A DNA stretch of 64,000 nucleotides from Chelydra serpentina (taxonomy: Eukaryota; Chordata; Testudines; Chelydridae), in contig JBAIAC010000068.1 in assembly GCA_037349315.1 (NCBI GenBank), forward strand, positions 21,171,001 to 21,235,000, given 5' to 3'. This document shows positions 11,206-22,252 of the stretch, in pieces (positions within the stretch are counted from its first letter, which is position 1; the number at the start of each line of letters is the position of its first letter). The position numbers and the translations under genes are program-made. The notes below the pieces were generated by a model. The model had not been told where the DNA came from, ran no database searches, and saw only the letters and a program-made list of their open reading frames with translations.

Positions 11206-11600
11206 ACTTTTGAGGCATTTTTTACTGTTTGCATTTCCCAGTTGCCATTTTGAACTCCACATGGGGGTAGGATGCCAAGGCAGTGGCATACAATCCGTCA
11301 TTAGGAGATACATGCTGCTAAATAGAGCTTGTAATAACTTTTGCATTCGTTCATAGAATGGAAATCCTTCCCATTCATATATTAATAAACATTAAAATGG
11401 AGACAAAGATTTACCAGGCTCCAGGGCAGCTTCTGTCTCTTCCATTTCTGCTGCTGGTTCTGCAGTGGGCCGTTCCTCAGGGGGGGTCATCAAAAAGCTC
11501 CTCTGAGTACGGCCCCAGGATGTGCTGCAGCTGCTCTTGCGGCTAAATCGCCTCTGGGTCCGCTTTCAGCAGCAGAGTCACTTTGCTGGCTTCATTCGGC

Positions 11601-11644
11601 TCCTGCTGCTGTCTCCCATCAGTCCTGCTGCTGTCTCCCATCAG
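11601..11644 (+). repeat. 22-bp tandem duplication
   Basis: The unit 'tcctgctgctgtctcccatc'+'ag' occurs twice exactly, at 11601-11622 and 11623-11644, just before the SINE. Confidence 0.9.
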
Positions 11645-11658
11645 TCCCCCTGCCGGAT

Positions 11659-11868
11659 GGGAGGGATAGCTCAGTGGTTTGAGCATTGACCTGCTAAACA
11701 CAGGGTTGTGAGTTCAATCCTTGAGAGGGGCCATTTAGGGATCTGGGGCAAAAATCTGTCAGGGGACAGTACTTGGTCCTGCTAGTAAAGACAGAGGACT
11801 GGACTCGATGACCTTTCAAGGTCCTTCCAGTTCTAGGAGATTGGCATATCTCCATTAAAAAAAAAAAA
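11659..11868 (+). mobile_element. tRNA-derived SINE (turtle type), full length
   Basis: It starts 'gggagggatagctcagtggt'. An RNA polymerase III A box (TAGCTCAGTGG, 11667-11677) and B box (GGTTGTGAGTTCAATCC, 11704-11720) are visible at tRNA-like spacing. The unique body ends 'ttctaggagattggcatatc' and an A-run finishes near 11868. The internal promoter would drive Pol III transcription; mobilisation depends on a partner LINE. The tail differs from the CR1-like tails of the SINEs at 23084 and 50666. Confidence 0.93.
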
Positions 11869-12275
11869 TTCTGACAGCAAGGCACCATCCCAGCTGACCA
11901 GGTCATCATGCACTGCTGTTGGCTCTATGCTTGATGCAGGGCCCAGCATCTAGTCAAAGTTCTCCTAAAACAGGCTCGATGTTGACAAATGTGCTGTCTG
12001 GTCCCTTGTTTTCCCGTACTTAGTCTTGAGCCACTTAATCTGCTCCCTTCACTGGTCACCAGTCTGGTAAATCTCCAGCACTGGCAGCTTCTTCGCTATT
12101 TGTCCGTGTGGTCATTCTTAATACTTTTACTAAAATCCACTGATTTGCTGGCCTCACACCAGAGATTAAGCAAAATCTGGCTGTGCTCCTGTGACTACGA
12201 AGCTTTGTGCTTTGCAAAGGACATCTTCTGGTCAGTGAACATTGCAAACTCAGAAGGTTCTCCATACGTGTGTTT
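11869..12275 (-). pseudogene. Myb/SANT-like Harbinger accessory protein remnant
   Basis: Read on the minus strand in several frames, the pieces resemble the Myb/SANT-like DNA-binding protein encoded by PIF/Harbinger elements: 'ILLNLWCEASKSVDFSKSIK' near the start, 'CREQIKWLKTKYGK'-like coding, then 'LGPASSIEPTAVHDDLVSWD'. Stops and frameshifts separate them. This protein normally helps transposase reach the TIRs. It faces the transposase remnant at 9965-10740, as expected for a two-gene Harbinger element. The alternative is an unrelated Myb/SANT pseudogene. Confidence 0.6.
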
Positions 12276-13214
12276 GCAAATCAGCAGTCAGAAAACAATG
12301 GAAGGTTGCCAAGCTGCTGTGCTCCAACAAAGTGGCTACTGCTGTTTCCATGGAGTCATTGAGGATGCCTTGGATACAGATATCAAAGGACATTTGCCCA
12401 TGAGATTGGGAGATACTTTAGGAGGACTTCCAGGACCTGAGTCCAGGGTAGTGGTGCATCTCTTCTACAAAGCAATACGGCTTGAACGCTGGGTCCCAGC
12501 TCGACTCAGGCTCAAATACTCCACCCCAGCAGGGTCCTAGGACACTGGGTATGAGACTGAATCTGAGAGATGTGTGTGCAGATGAAAGGCGGTTTGGCCT
12601 CAAGTCTGAATTTGAGCCTGGGCTTACATTGCAATGTAGACATGCACTGAGAGTCCTGGCTGGGAATTAACCCCAGAAAACACAGCCTGGCTCAGTGAGT
12701 CCTATTCCTATGAACACCATGTGGCAGGACCAGCATGTGTGAGACAAATCCACCCTTTTCCCCAGCACACCCTTCAATCCAGAGTTGTGCAAGAGAGATC
12801 CTCCACTCTGGGGGCACTAGGAGCCAGGCAGTGCCTCCCCTTCCCACACTTCCATGGGGAAAAACTGCCGAGAGCAACCAGCCAGAGACTCCAGCAGGAG
12901 CAGCTGCAGAAGCAGCCAAAGCAAGGACCTTTGGAGGATCATAGAACTTTCTCCAGTTTTGACTGGACTTTCTCTGCCCCCCTGTGCTGATTGGCTGTTT
13001 TTCCAACCCTCCCCTCGTCGCAGTCTCTTCACCTCAGCATCACTCCACACCTGCCCCTACTACCCTCTTCTCCCCTGCCTTGTTCCCTCACCCCCTTCCC
13101 TTCTCTCCCTTTCCATTGAGTAGATCCCCTCCCAATTAAACCCACCTCCCAAAAATAAAAGTGTGGCACTAACATGATTTTTGCTGCCGTCACATTTGTT
13201 CACCTTTCCCCCAC
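12276..13214. other. Unassigned; possible MITE remnant and C/T-rich stretch
   Basis: Near 12600-12655, 'gagcctgggcttacattgca' followed by 'atgtagacatgc' resembles the end of a TIR-bearing MITE, with no partner end placed. 12980-13120 is rich in C and T. Long open frames on the plus strand (11989-12540) are opposite the SANT remnant and are not genes. Confidence 0.35.
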
Positions 13215-13385
13215 CCGGTGTTTGTCTTGTCTAGTCAGATTGTAAACTCTTCAGGATAGGGACCACATACTACTTTGTTTGTACAGGGACCACGTACTAC
13301 TTTGTTTGTACTTTGTTTGCACCTGGCACCAATCATTCTTGGTTGACTCTTAGGCAATACCATAATAAACATAACTACTAATAAT
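13215..13385 (+). mobile_element. MIR-type SINE 3' half with internal duplication
   Basis: 'ttgtctagtcagattgtaaa', 'ctcttcaggatagggacc', then a 'ttgtttgcacctggcacc' end and an AATA-rich tail match the 3' half of a MIR-like CORE-SINE, seen also at 33690, 36650 and 48300. A 27-bp unit is duplicated in tandem (13258-13284 and 13285-13311, one mismatch). Confidence 0.7.
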
Positions 13386-13849
13386 AGTTTGACTTAATTT
13401 AGCTAGTCACGTAATGCACTCCTGGTAGATGCTCTGATACCACAGTGATGAGGGATCTGTAAGAACCAGACCAGAATAGAGCTCTTATCCAATGGAGAAT
13501 ACGTTGCTGTCCTCCAAGCAATATCTTTGTATGGTTCTAGTCAGAGAGTATGTTCTCCACTTGTGAAGCCACTTATACATATAAATATTCATGCTTTCCT
13601 TTAGTTAATGAAAGCAGCTCCTAGTATTGCTGACTATGATTCGGCATGCTCAGTGCAGGACTGTGCTGTGCTCAGGGCTATTTTTTATAGTTGAAGCATA
13701 TGACTTCTCAGAAACAAACCCAGAAATAAAAATCACAAGAGAAAATCTGTAGGGGAGATGTTCATTGAATCATTGAGGACCCAGAGCATTTGTCTATTAA
13801 AAACAATGCAGGGTTTTAAAAAATGTATCCTATATCATGTGTCCTACCA
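13386..13849. other. Unassigned non-coding sequence
   Basis: No coding, RNA or repeat signature is recognised. Confidence 0.45.
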
Positions 13850-14310
13850 TAACAAGTAGGAGCCTCAGGCATGACTAGAACTCCATTGTGCTAGGCACTG
13901 TACAAACATAGGATGAAAAGACAGTCCCTGCCCCCGAACAGCTTACAATCTTAGGGCTGGTCTACACTAGCCCCGAAATTCGAAGTAAGATACGCGACTT
14001 CAGCTACGTGAATAACGTAGCTGAAGTCGAAGTATCTTATTTCGAACTTAAAAGTACTCACCCCTGGTCCACACAGCAGCGCGCAGGCTCCCCCGTCGAC
14101 TCCGCCTGCTCCGTTCGTGGAGCAGGATTACCAGCGTCGACGGGGGAGCACTTCCTGGTTCGATTTATCGCGTCTAGACAAGACGCGATAAATCGAACCC
14201 AGAACATCGATCCGACGCCTCCGATGCGACGGGTAAGTGTAGACCTACCCTAAGTATAAGATACGAGACAATGGAAGGATACAGACAGGGGAATACAAGA
14301 TAAAGAGACA
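13850..14310 (-). mobile_element. MIR-type SINE, antisense, split by a MITE
   Basis: The plus strand shows the complement of the SINE 3' half: 'ccattgtgctaggcactgta', 'agacagtccctgcccccgaa' and 'gcttacaatct', then after the insert 'agtataagatacgagacaat'. The left (13850-13953) and right (14251-14310) parts join cleanly once the MITE and one TA are removed, so the insertion is well defined. Confidence 0.85.
13954..14250. mobile_element. Hairpin-rich MITE with TA target duplication, 297 bp
   Basis: The ends are inverted: GGGCTGGTCTACAC on the left and its imperfect complement GTGTAGACCTACCC on the right. TA flanks both sides (13952-13953 and 14251-14252). Three internal hairpins are visible: ACTTCAGCTACGT/ACGTAGCTGAAGT (13998-14027), CCCCCGTCGAC/GTCGACGGGGG (about 14090-14145), and a near-perfect one around ATTTATCGCGTCT/AGACGCGATAAAT (about 14160-14198). 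A TA duplication is typical of Tc1/mariner-like elements. There is no transposase; the short frame inside is not a gene. A second, broken copy is at 23527-23774. Confidence 0.88.
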
Positions 14311-14984
14311 ATATTGCTCAGCATAATCGGCCATGGTCCCTGTGCACCAGCTGCCGAACCACCACTCATTTTAAAACGTGCACTGTTGGTGTCAGTGTTT
14401 ACACTGCTCCAAGGGAAGGAAATGTGGGACAGGGAAGGATCTGTTCTGATGAGGTTTCATGTATGGTTCCTATTGCTAATGAGGTCCCCTTATCCAGGAA
14501 CAGACACAACATCTGCTGTGCTCAGTGTCCAGTTCTCGGGCAGATGGAAATGTTTTGGCAGCAATACGGGGAAAAAGACAAACAACATGATAAAAAAAAA
14601 TCTTTAACACATCTGTTTTCAGTGGCATAGTAAGCCAAGCCTCTGCCACATGGGCCTTCAATGTATGTGGCAGGACTACAATGGGTTCTTTGGCAGGCAG
14701 GATTATCCTGTGGGCATTAGCCTAATAGGAAATCGTTTGCTAATTGTCCATTCTTATTGCTGAGACAAGGGGGTGAGGGAATACCTTTTACTGGACCAGC
14801 CTCTGTCGGTGAGAGAGACATGTTTTTCAAGCTTACACAGAGCTTTTCTGCAAGTCTGGGAAATGCACACAGCTAAATACAAGAGGAATATTCGGGGGAG
14901 AGGGCGGCACAGCGCCACCTGGGCCAGCCCCCATGGGGGGCAGGAAGGGAATGCCATGCTTCCAGCCCCGCTCCACCCCCAGCC
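14311..14984. other. Mostly unassigned; repeat fragment at 14760-14860
   Basis: 'gagacaagggggtgagggaa' and 'ttttcaagcttacacagagc' (14762-14860) match a dispersed amniote repeat I recall only as a pattern and cannot name. Nothing else is recognised. Confidence 0.4.
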
Positions 14985-15235
14985 CAGCTTTTCCCCCCAA
15001 CCTCTGCCCTCAGTCCTGCTCTGCCCCCAGTGCCACTCCACCCCCAGCCCCACTCTGCCCCGAGCCCAGCTCTGCCCCCCACCTCTGCCCCCAGTCCTGC
15101 TCTGCCCCCAGCCCCACTCTGTCCCCATGCCAGCTCTGTTCTCATTCCCTCTCTGCCCCCAGACCAGCTCCACCTCTAGCCCCAGCTCCTCTCCCACCCC
15201 CAGTTCAACCCCCAACTCTGCCTTCAGCACAAGCT
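14985..15235 (+). repeat. C-rich minisatellite
   Basis: A degenerate unit around 'ctctgcccccagccccactc' repeats roughly ten or more times with variable spacing. The plus strand is strongly C-rich and the minus strand G-rich, which keeps frames open on both strands (up to 190 codons). These are compositional artefacts: Pro/Ser-rich on one side, Gly-rich on the other. Confidence 0.88.
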
Positions 15236-16261
15236 CCCCTGCTGAGGAAGCCTTGGCTGTGCAGTAATGGGGTGGGGGTGCGGTGGGGAGCACAGACAGA
15301 TTCTTATACTGGTAAGGGGGGGGCACGACTGCAAAAGTGTGTGCACCAATGATTTAAGTTGTGCGTGGGTTTCGGGACATCCCTCGGCCCTGGGGTGGAT
15401 GAGACCTGTCATTAACTGGCCCTGTTGCAGCGGGGTACTAGTGTCTGTTTATAGGAAGGGGTGCAGGTCACAGCAGAAGGGGCTGAAGAAAGAGGGACTA
15501 TTGGTTACAGAAGATTGCAAGCGGAGGGAGAGTTCTCGCCACCCCAGCCAAGAGGAGGGGGGTTTGTGAAGGCAGCACTTCAACTCCAAGCCAGGAGAGC
15601 TCCCTCGATCCCACCCCACTTCCTCTTACTTTCATCCCGAGCATGAAGGCAGCTCCTAAGCCCCCGTGAGGAAGGGCAATGCCCTGCAGTTTAGTTGCTC
15701 AGCAGGGCAACCGTCTCACCTCCCATAGGCAGGGCTCTTCAAACCCCAAAGGGTCAGACTCCATGCGAGTGGGCTATAGGAACACCAAGTGATGCCCCCT
15801 CCCCTTCCAGGCCTCTCCTGCTTCGCCAAGTGTTTCAGCTCCTTCTGCCACAGCCTGGCCTCCACCTAGCTAGCCAACCAGCTACGTTCTCTCATTTGCT
15901 CCCCTAACCTTGCCAACGTGGAGGGGAGCGATTAGCATCATTCCAAGACAAAAAGCCCCCTGAAGCCAGTGTTCAGGTTGGCAGCAGCAGTCGGTAACTC
16001 AGGGGTGAAATCAGTTTACCAGGGTGGAGCAGTTGGTTACGATAACAAGGGATTTCAGTGGCTTGGTAGCAGGAAAGGGAGCATGTTACTCCTCGGTAGC
16101 CTGTTCCAAACCAGCACAAGTTGGAACCTAATGGCAGCACCATCTGCTGCCTTCTTATGTGGCCTGTATGAGATGAGTCGGGGTCCCAGAGCTTAAAACC
16201 TCTGCACATGGGTGAGCTTCACCCTATATGATTACAGGCCTTCAGGTGAGCTAATGCATTT
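15236..16261. other. Unassigned, moderately GC-rich sequence
   Basis: A G-run occurs at about 15316-15328. No gene, SINE or LINE pattern is recognised. Several short open frames have no domain content. Confidence 0.4.
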
Positions 16262-16490
16262 CCGAGGGGCCTGTCTAGTGGACAGAGCATTGGACTGGGA
16301 TTCAGAAGACTTGGGTGCTATTCCTGGTTCTGCCATTGGCTGGGTGACCCTGCGCAAGTCACTTCCCCTCTTTGTGCATTAATTTCCCCACCTGTAAAAA
16401 GGGGATAATGGTACTGACCTAGTTTGTTATGTGCTTTGAGATCTATGGAGGAAAAGCACTCTATGAGAGATAGGTATTATTATAATGTAT
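16262..16490 (+). mobile_element. MIR SINE, nearly full length
   Basis: The order is classical: 'ctagtggacagagcattgga', 'cttgggtgctattcctggtt', core 'gtgaccctgcgcaagtcact', 'cacctgtaaaaaggggataa', and a 3' part with 'tgctttgagatctatggagg' ending in 'ggtattattat'. This is the cleanest MIR in the window. Confidence 0.93.
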
Positions 16491-18234
16491 CTCAGGTGCA
16501 TCTCCAGGACTGTCCATCCATCTCCTTTCACTAAATCCACACCATTGAAAAAAAACTCTTAGACAGTTATTTGAATGTTAATGTTTTTGCCTGTATACCT
16601 CACCCACCCTTGTTTTGCTTAAATATTGTACGCTGTAAAGCTGACAAAGTGCTACAGTAGAACTTAAGCTGCTGTGGTCCAGGCAGTCATTAAGTAAAAG
16701 TGCTGTCATTATGTATAATTGGGTCTGTCTTCTGGAAATAAAAATGCTATCCCATTCTTTAGAGACAGCTATTGACCTGCAGCTTGCTGAGACCTGGGAC
16801 TCAGAACATGTTTCTTTCCCTTCTAGTTCTCCTCAAAGGCCCATGCTAGAAATTAAACCAACAGCCTCAATTAAAGGTCGTAGCATCATCGATGGACAAA
16901 AATAAAAGTGGCATTGAAATGCAAAATCAAAAGTGATGTCTAGATTTTCCCCTTCCGTAATTAGCGCGGCTCTCATTTGCAGGACTGGCTAGCCCTGTTC
17001 TTAGCACAATCAGGGGAAATGAGAGTTATTTGCCGCTGTCGCTGTTTTGTTAAAATGTCAAACTGTGTTGCAAGCAAATTGATTTAGGCCGATTTGGTTC
17101 AGTTCAGCACAGCAGCGTCTGATATCATCTCTCTTCCTACCCGCTGCTGTGCCTTTGAAAAGGCACAGTGAGGACTGATGTTGAGTTATACAATCACTTG
17201 AATAAAAATATTGGCATTGGTAGGAAGAAAACAGGACGGGCTGCTGCATTGTCAATGAGTTTGAGACCTAAATATGGCCTTGGTGTAGGCAGATGCAAAT
17301 CCCATTGAAATCAGTGGAAGCTGTGATCCGTCTGAAGTTGGTATGATGTCAGCAATGTCTAATTCATTCCCAGGCCCTCAGGACAGGCAAGTCTGCCAGG
17401 AAGGAGGGCACAAAAGTACCAGCTACCTGTAAACCCTGCTCTTTCCAGAGCTGGATGGAGCAGCCCTAAGGGAGGGCAGCGACAAGCTAGCAAAGGGATG
17501 TAGTGGTTCAGGTCCTCCCACTGAGGTCTTACTGAGCCCCCAACAAAACTTGAGAGCAGACTTCCTCTAGGCTTAGTAACTGCTAGAGTTTAATTGATAC
17601 AACTCCTTAGTGTAGCTGCAGTTATACCTGTATTAAAATGCTGGTGTACATAGTTAAAGTACAAAACTTGTGTGGAGGCCAGCCCTAAGATTTGCTTGCC
17701 CTGTGCTTCTGGACACTGTCAGCCAAATGTGACAGCAATAATGAAAATGAGCAACGTGTAATCTTTTTAAATTAGCCTTCGAGTTAATGTGTGTTCACAC
17801 CCCGTGCTTATTTAAAGCCTGACTCATTTGTCAGGATATGAGCCACCCGTTAGGTTCCCTCAGAGCGCAAAAATCGCTGAACACTAACAAAATGTCTTGT
17901 GCTCAGCTGAGTCGCGCAGGGTTCTCTCGTGTGATTTCAAGATATCGTGATTCACTGTAGACGTGATTTTGATGGAGTATTCATGGAATACGGTGCTACC
18001 CAATGTGAGTAAGGGGGGCAGAGTCCGTCTCTTTAAAAAGAATTTTCACCAAGGCTATCTGGATCAGGTTTATTCTGTAACTTTCTGTGCAAATCCTCCC
18101 CAGAGATGATCTGCCAGGCAGAACTCCTGAGCTGACAGATTTGCCAGAGTCTTTTCCTAAATGGGGCTTTCCGTTAACATATTTTGGAGGGGAAATGCTG
18201 AATTAGATTTTTAAAGTATTCTCCTTTGTAGTTA
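16491..18234. other. Repeat-poor, unique-looking sequence
   Basis: Apart from a possible MITE scrap near 17590-17690, I recognise no repeat. A perfect 10-bp-arm hairpin is at 17147-17168. Blocks at 16920-17260 and 17720-17960 have a less decayed texture, with homeobox-type TAATTA and CCAAT-free, GC-balanced sequence, and are candidates for conserved non-coding DNA. No coding potential is apparent. Confidence 0.4.
17147..17168. other. Perfect short inverted repeat
   Basis: CTGTGCCTTT and AAAGGCACAG are exact complements separated by two bases (GA). It could be a small hairpin or a palindromic protein-binding site. It has no following T-run, so it is not a typical Pol III terminator. Confidence 0.85.
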
Positions 18235-18500
18235 AGGGGGCAACATGGGCTCGTGCACAGGGCCCTAGATTGGGCACCGGGAGTTTGGGTCCTAGTCCCA
18301 GTTCTGCTACTGACCTGCCATGTGATTTTTGAATAAGTTCACTTCACTTCTGTTTCCCATCCTTTTTGTCTTTCTTGTCTATTTAGATGATAACGTCTCT
18401 GGGGTGGGGTATGTCTGCTACTACGTGTTGTACGTTGCACGCCTCGCACAATGGGGCCCCAATCTCGGCTGTAATACAAATGATAATAGCAGTACTGAGA
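18235..18500 (+). mobile_element. MIR-type SINE, diverged
   Basis: 'gggtcctagtcccagttctg', 'tactgacctgccatgtgatt', 'tctatttagatgataacgtc', 'gcctcgcacaatggggcccc' and an AATA-type tail follow the order of the MIR-like SINE with its 3' half. Confidence 0.7.
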
Positions 18501-19117
18501 GAGTGAAACATTTGGGGGATGTCTTATGTAACATGGATGTCTGCACCTTGTCATGATTCTCTTTCCTTCAGGGTATCATCACCAACCACATGTACTCTTC
18601 TACTTGCCAAATAGACATCGGCTGGTGATCATTCTGCATTCACTTCATTGGCTAGGCAGTCTGGTCTACTTGGGGTAGGCTAAAATCAGGACTTGTAGGA
18701 TTTCCACCCAACTTTAGCACTGATTTGCTGAGAGATTGCAACTTCACTTACCCATAGGAAAAATGTGGACATTAACATTTCCTTGCACTACAAAAGCCCT
18801 TTGAAGTCTTCAGACTGTGCTTTAGCAGAAACCCCTCAAAACATGGATCGTTTCAACTGAGTTTGAGTGTTCTCTCAGGTAGGATGCTCTTTAAACGAGG
18901 TTTTAAGACAAATGAGCATGTGAGCGGATTAAAAATTATTAACACTGATGAAAAGTACCCAGAGATGTTGTTAAACCTAAACCGGTTGAAAGATGTTCCA
19001 GTGAGATCAGTAGATTAGATGAATTGGTGTGCATCTTCTTCTTTACGGCTCTTGGAGATAACATGAGATAATCCTTGGGATTGGGCAAAAAGGACAAATC
19101 AACAGCCTGCAAGTGAG
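18501..19117. other. Unassigned non-coding sequence
   Basis: No recognisable gene or repeat. Confidence 0.45.
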
Positions 19118-20525
19118 AGAACATAAGAACAAAAGAATGGCCCTACTGGGTCAGACCAAAGGTCCATTTAGCCCAGTATCTTGCCTTTCAACAGTGGCCA
19201 ATGCCAGGTGCCCCAGAGGGAAAGAACAGAACAGCTAATTATCAAGTGATCCATCCTCTGTTGCTTATTCCCAGCTTCTGGCAAACAGGCTAGGGACACC
19301 ATTCCTGCCCATCCTGGCTAATAACCATTGATGGATCTATCCTCCATGAATTTATCTACCACTTTCTTGAACCCTGTGATGGTCTTGGCCTTTTCAACAT
19401 CCTCTGGCAAGACGTTCCACAGGTTAACTGTACATTGTGTGAAGAAATACTTCCTTTTATTTGTTTTAAACCTGCTGCCTATTAATTTCATTTGGTGACC
19501 CCTAGTTCTTGTGTTATGAGAAGTAGTAAACAACACTTCCTTATCTACTTTCTCTACACCAGTCATGATTATATAGACCTCCATCATATCTCCCCTTAGC
19601 CATCTCTTTTCCAAGCTGAAAAGTCCCCATCTTATTAATCTCTCCTCATATGGAAGCTGTTCCGTACCCCTAATAATTTTTGTTGCCCTTTTCTGAACCT
19701 TTTCCAATTCCAATATATCTTTTTTGAGATGGGGCGACCACATCTGCACACAGTATTCAAGATGTGGGCGTACCATGGATTTATATAGAGACAACATCTT
19801 TTCTGTCCTATTTTCTATCCCCTTCTTAATTATTCCCAGCATTCTGTTCACTTTTTTGACTGCCACTACACATGGAGTGGATGTTTTCAGAGAACTATCC
19901 ACAATGTCTCCAAGATCTCTTTCTTGAGTGGTAACAGCTAATTTAGACCCCATCATTTTATATGTATAGTTAGGATTATGCTTTCCAATGTGCATTACTT
20001 TGCATTTATCAACATTAAATTTCATCTGACATTTTGTTGCCCAGTCAAACAGTTTTGAGAGATCCTTTTGTAGCTCTTCGCAGTCTGCCTGGTCTTAACT
20101 ATCTTTAGTAATTTTGTATCATCTGAAAATTTTGCCACCTCACTCTTTACCCCTTTTTCCAGATCACTTATGAACATGTTGAATAGGACTGGTCCCAGTA
20201 CACATCCCTGGGGAACATCTCTATTTACCTGTCTCCATTCTGAAAACTGGCCATTTATACCTACCCTTTGTTTCCTATCTTTTAACCAGTTACCAATCTA
20301 TGAGAGCACCTTCCCTCTTATCACGTGGCATCTTACTTTGTGTAAGAGCCTTTGGTGAAGGACCTTGTCAAAGGCTTTCTGAAAATCCAAGTACACTATA
20401 TTCACTGGATCCTCTTGGTCCACATGCTTGTTGACCCCCTCAAAGAATTCTAGTAGATTGGTGAGGCATGTTTTCCCTTTACTAAAACCATGTTACTCTT
20501 CCTCAACAAATTATGTTCATCTAGA
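19118..20525 (-). mobile_element. CR1 LINE, 5'-truncated, antisense
   Basis: The plus strand starts with the complement of a CR1 3' UTR ('actgggtcagaccaaaggtc', about 19144) and runs through the RT C-terminus and RT core region to about 20525. It is the same subfamily as 1481-2487 but extends farther 5'. The endonuclease is missing. Confidence 0.93.
19318..20025 (-). pseudogene. CR1 reverse transcriptase C-terminal fragment
   Basis: This 235-codon open frame begins '[17 protein letters not shown]' and ends '[10 protein letters not shown]'. Family phrases include '[18 protein letters not shown]', '[20 protein letters not shown]' and '[19 protein letters not shown]'. It lies downstream of the FADD motif, so the catalytic part is outside. 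The better frame than at 1681 suggests a somewhat younger insertion. The Met is internal to the ancestral ORF2. Confidence 0.92.
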
Positions 20526-22252
20526 GTTTATTAATGCTGTAAAAGGAGAAGGAGTAAGAGATTAATAATGGATGCATTATATGGAAACCATCTCAACCAA
20601 GGTAGAACCTGTGCGATGAACATATATTTGGCTTATGAAGACAGAGGAGACTGAAGCAAAGAGACAGCTCTGAACATCTCCAAACTCTGGGGGAGTTCCT
20701 GTTGAGATCATTTCTAATTATTATTTTGGCTATGTAGCACATCAGGTTCCTAGTAGCTTTGTGTTAGTGCATTACATCTCTATATTAGAGTAAGTCATGG
20801 TCAACTTAATTTAATTGTCCATACCACGTGTGCACATGCAAAGCACTAACTAAAATCTCAAAGTCCTGCTGATGCATTTCCTGTGCGTAGGGAAACTCGG
20901 ATGAATTCCTTAGGGGCAAGCTCCTATTTAGCTGCTTCACAGATGCAGGACTGTGGGGGGCGGTGATCTTCTAACTTCAGACATCACATGCTATCGAAAC
21001 TGAAGATGGAGAGACCACCTCCGGCAACCAGCTCTGATTAAAGGCTTACTTCTTTAATGCAAGCGGGAAAAACTCTGTTCACGTTCCGGAGGAAAGAAAG
21101 AAATTGCTGAAGCAGCTTCAAAATAAGTGGCAGCCTGCCAAGGAATTGGATATGGCCAGGGATACAAAATGGGGTCTGAGTCTGATCTCACAACTGCTGC
21201 CACTCAGCAGTAGCTCTTGTGAAGTCAATCGAATCACACCAGTGTAATGGAGGTCAAAACCACTCTTCTGACCCATAAAATTCACCTCCCCCGCCACTGC
21301 TGTGAGGCTTGTCAAGTACATGTGTAGTAATTCATTTGGGCAATGCTTTCCTTGTCGTGCCAATGAAGGGACTGAAACTGTGACAAAGAGAGAGGAGAAA
21401 ATGCATTTTCCAAGCAGCCGCAAGAGATCAATACTTCCTTCTCCATCCTTTGCTCACCGAAGAAAGAGCTACAGATTTGCTTTGAAAATCTTGTGACAGA
21501 TGTAGATGGTGCATAAGAGACTTTGATGGTCTGAAAAGAATCAAGGCAATTGTGGTTTACCAAACCAGGTGAAACTAAGCCAGGGATTTGTGGGCAAAGG
21601 AAAAGAGAAAGCATGGGTGTAGAGATGGCTGCTGGCTAGGATTTGAGAGAGAGAGCATTTTCCCAGCATGAATGACTAGTTATTGAATCAAATAAACAGT
21701 GAAAGAAACTGGTAAGCACTGTAAAACGAAATCAAAGTATCTCGCTATTTCTTAAGAAGTCAGCAAGGTCCCAGCCACTTGCAGTAAATACTGAAGCAGA
21801 GCAAATGTTGCTTTTTCCTGGACTCAGTCGTCTCGCCCTGATCTCAGTGAATAGGTTTGCTGGGGAAAAGTCATACTGGTGAATATAAATTTGGGTTCTC
21901 ATCTCACTTACAGCTGCTTTACATTGGTATAATGCCATTGGTTTCAGTGGAATAGTTCAGGATTTACACCAACATATGTGAGAGGGGGTGAAGCTCCTAG
22001 GGTACAACACCACCACCATCCACAAAGGAGCCAAATTTGCTCCCTTCTCTTTCCATGCCACTCTGAATTGCTGGGAGTTACTAATTCTCAGCACCAGTCA
22101 GGATCTGAGCCAACTGGGAGTCAGATCCTGTTAATCAGCAAGGCCTTCTTTGTGCAACTGGCTCTATATGGGCAGATCCCTGTGCATGGATGGAGCCGCT
22201 TTATCTTCAGTGGAGATCTTGTCTGGCACAGATATCCACCTGCATTGATCAG
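20526..22252. other. Unassigned, with scraps of palindromic MITEs
   Basis: About 21180-21260 ('gtctgagtctgatctcacaa', 'atcacaccagtgtaatggag') and about 21895-21975 resemble fragments of the MITE kept whole at 56848-56958. No gene is seen. Confidence 0.4.

Noticed and set aside
11667..11720. tRNA gene
   Set aside because: A and B boxes belong to a SINE head followed by a SINE body and A-run; no cloverleaf with intact acceptor stem was found. The same applies to the copies at 23084 and 50666.
11989..12540. 183-codon plus-strand frame
   Set aside because: It lies opposite a Myb/SANT-like Harbinger remnant read on minus; no recognisable plus-strand domain.
14008..14253. 81-codon frame inside the MITE
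   Set aside because: It is the palindromic MITE sequence itself; the last codons run over the TIR.
14754..15326. Long open frames on both strands (190 and 164 codons)
   Set aside because: Both overlap a C-rich minisatellite; the products are simple Gly/Pro/Ser-rich repeats without a domain.
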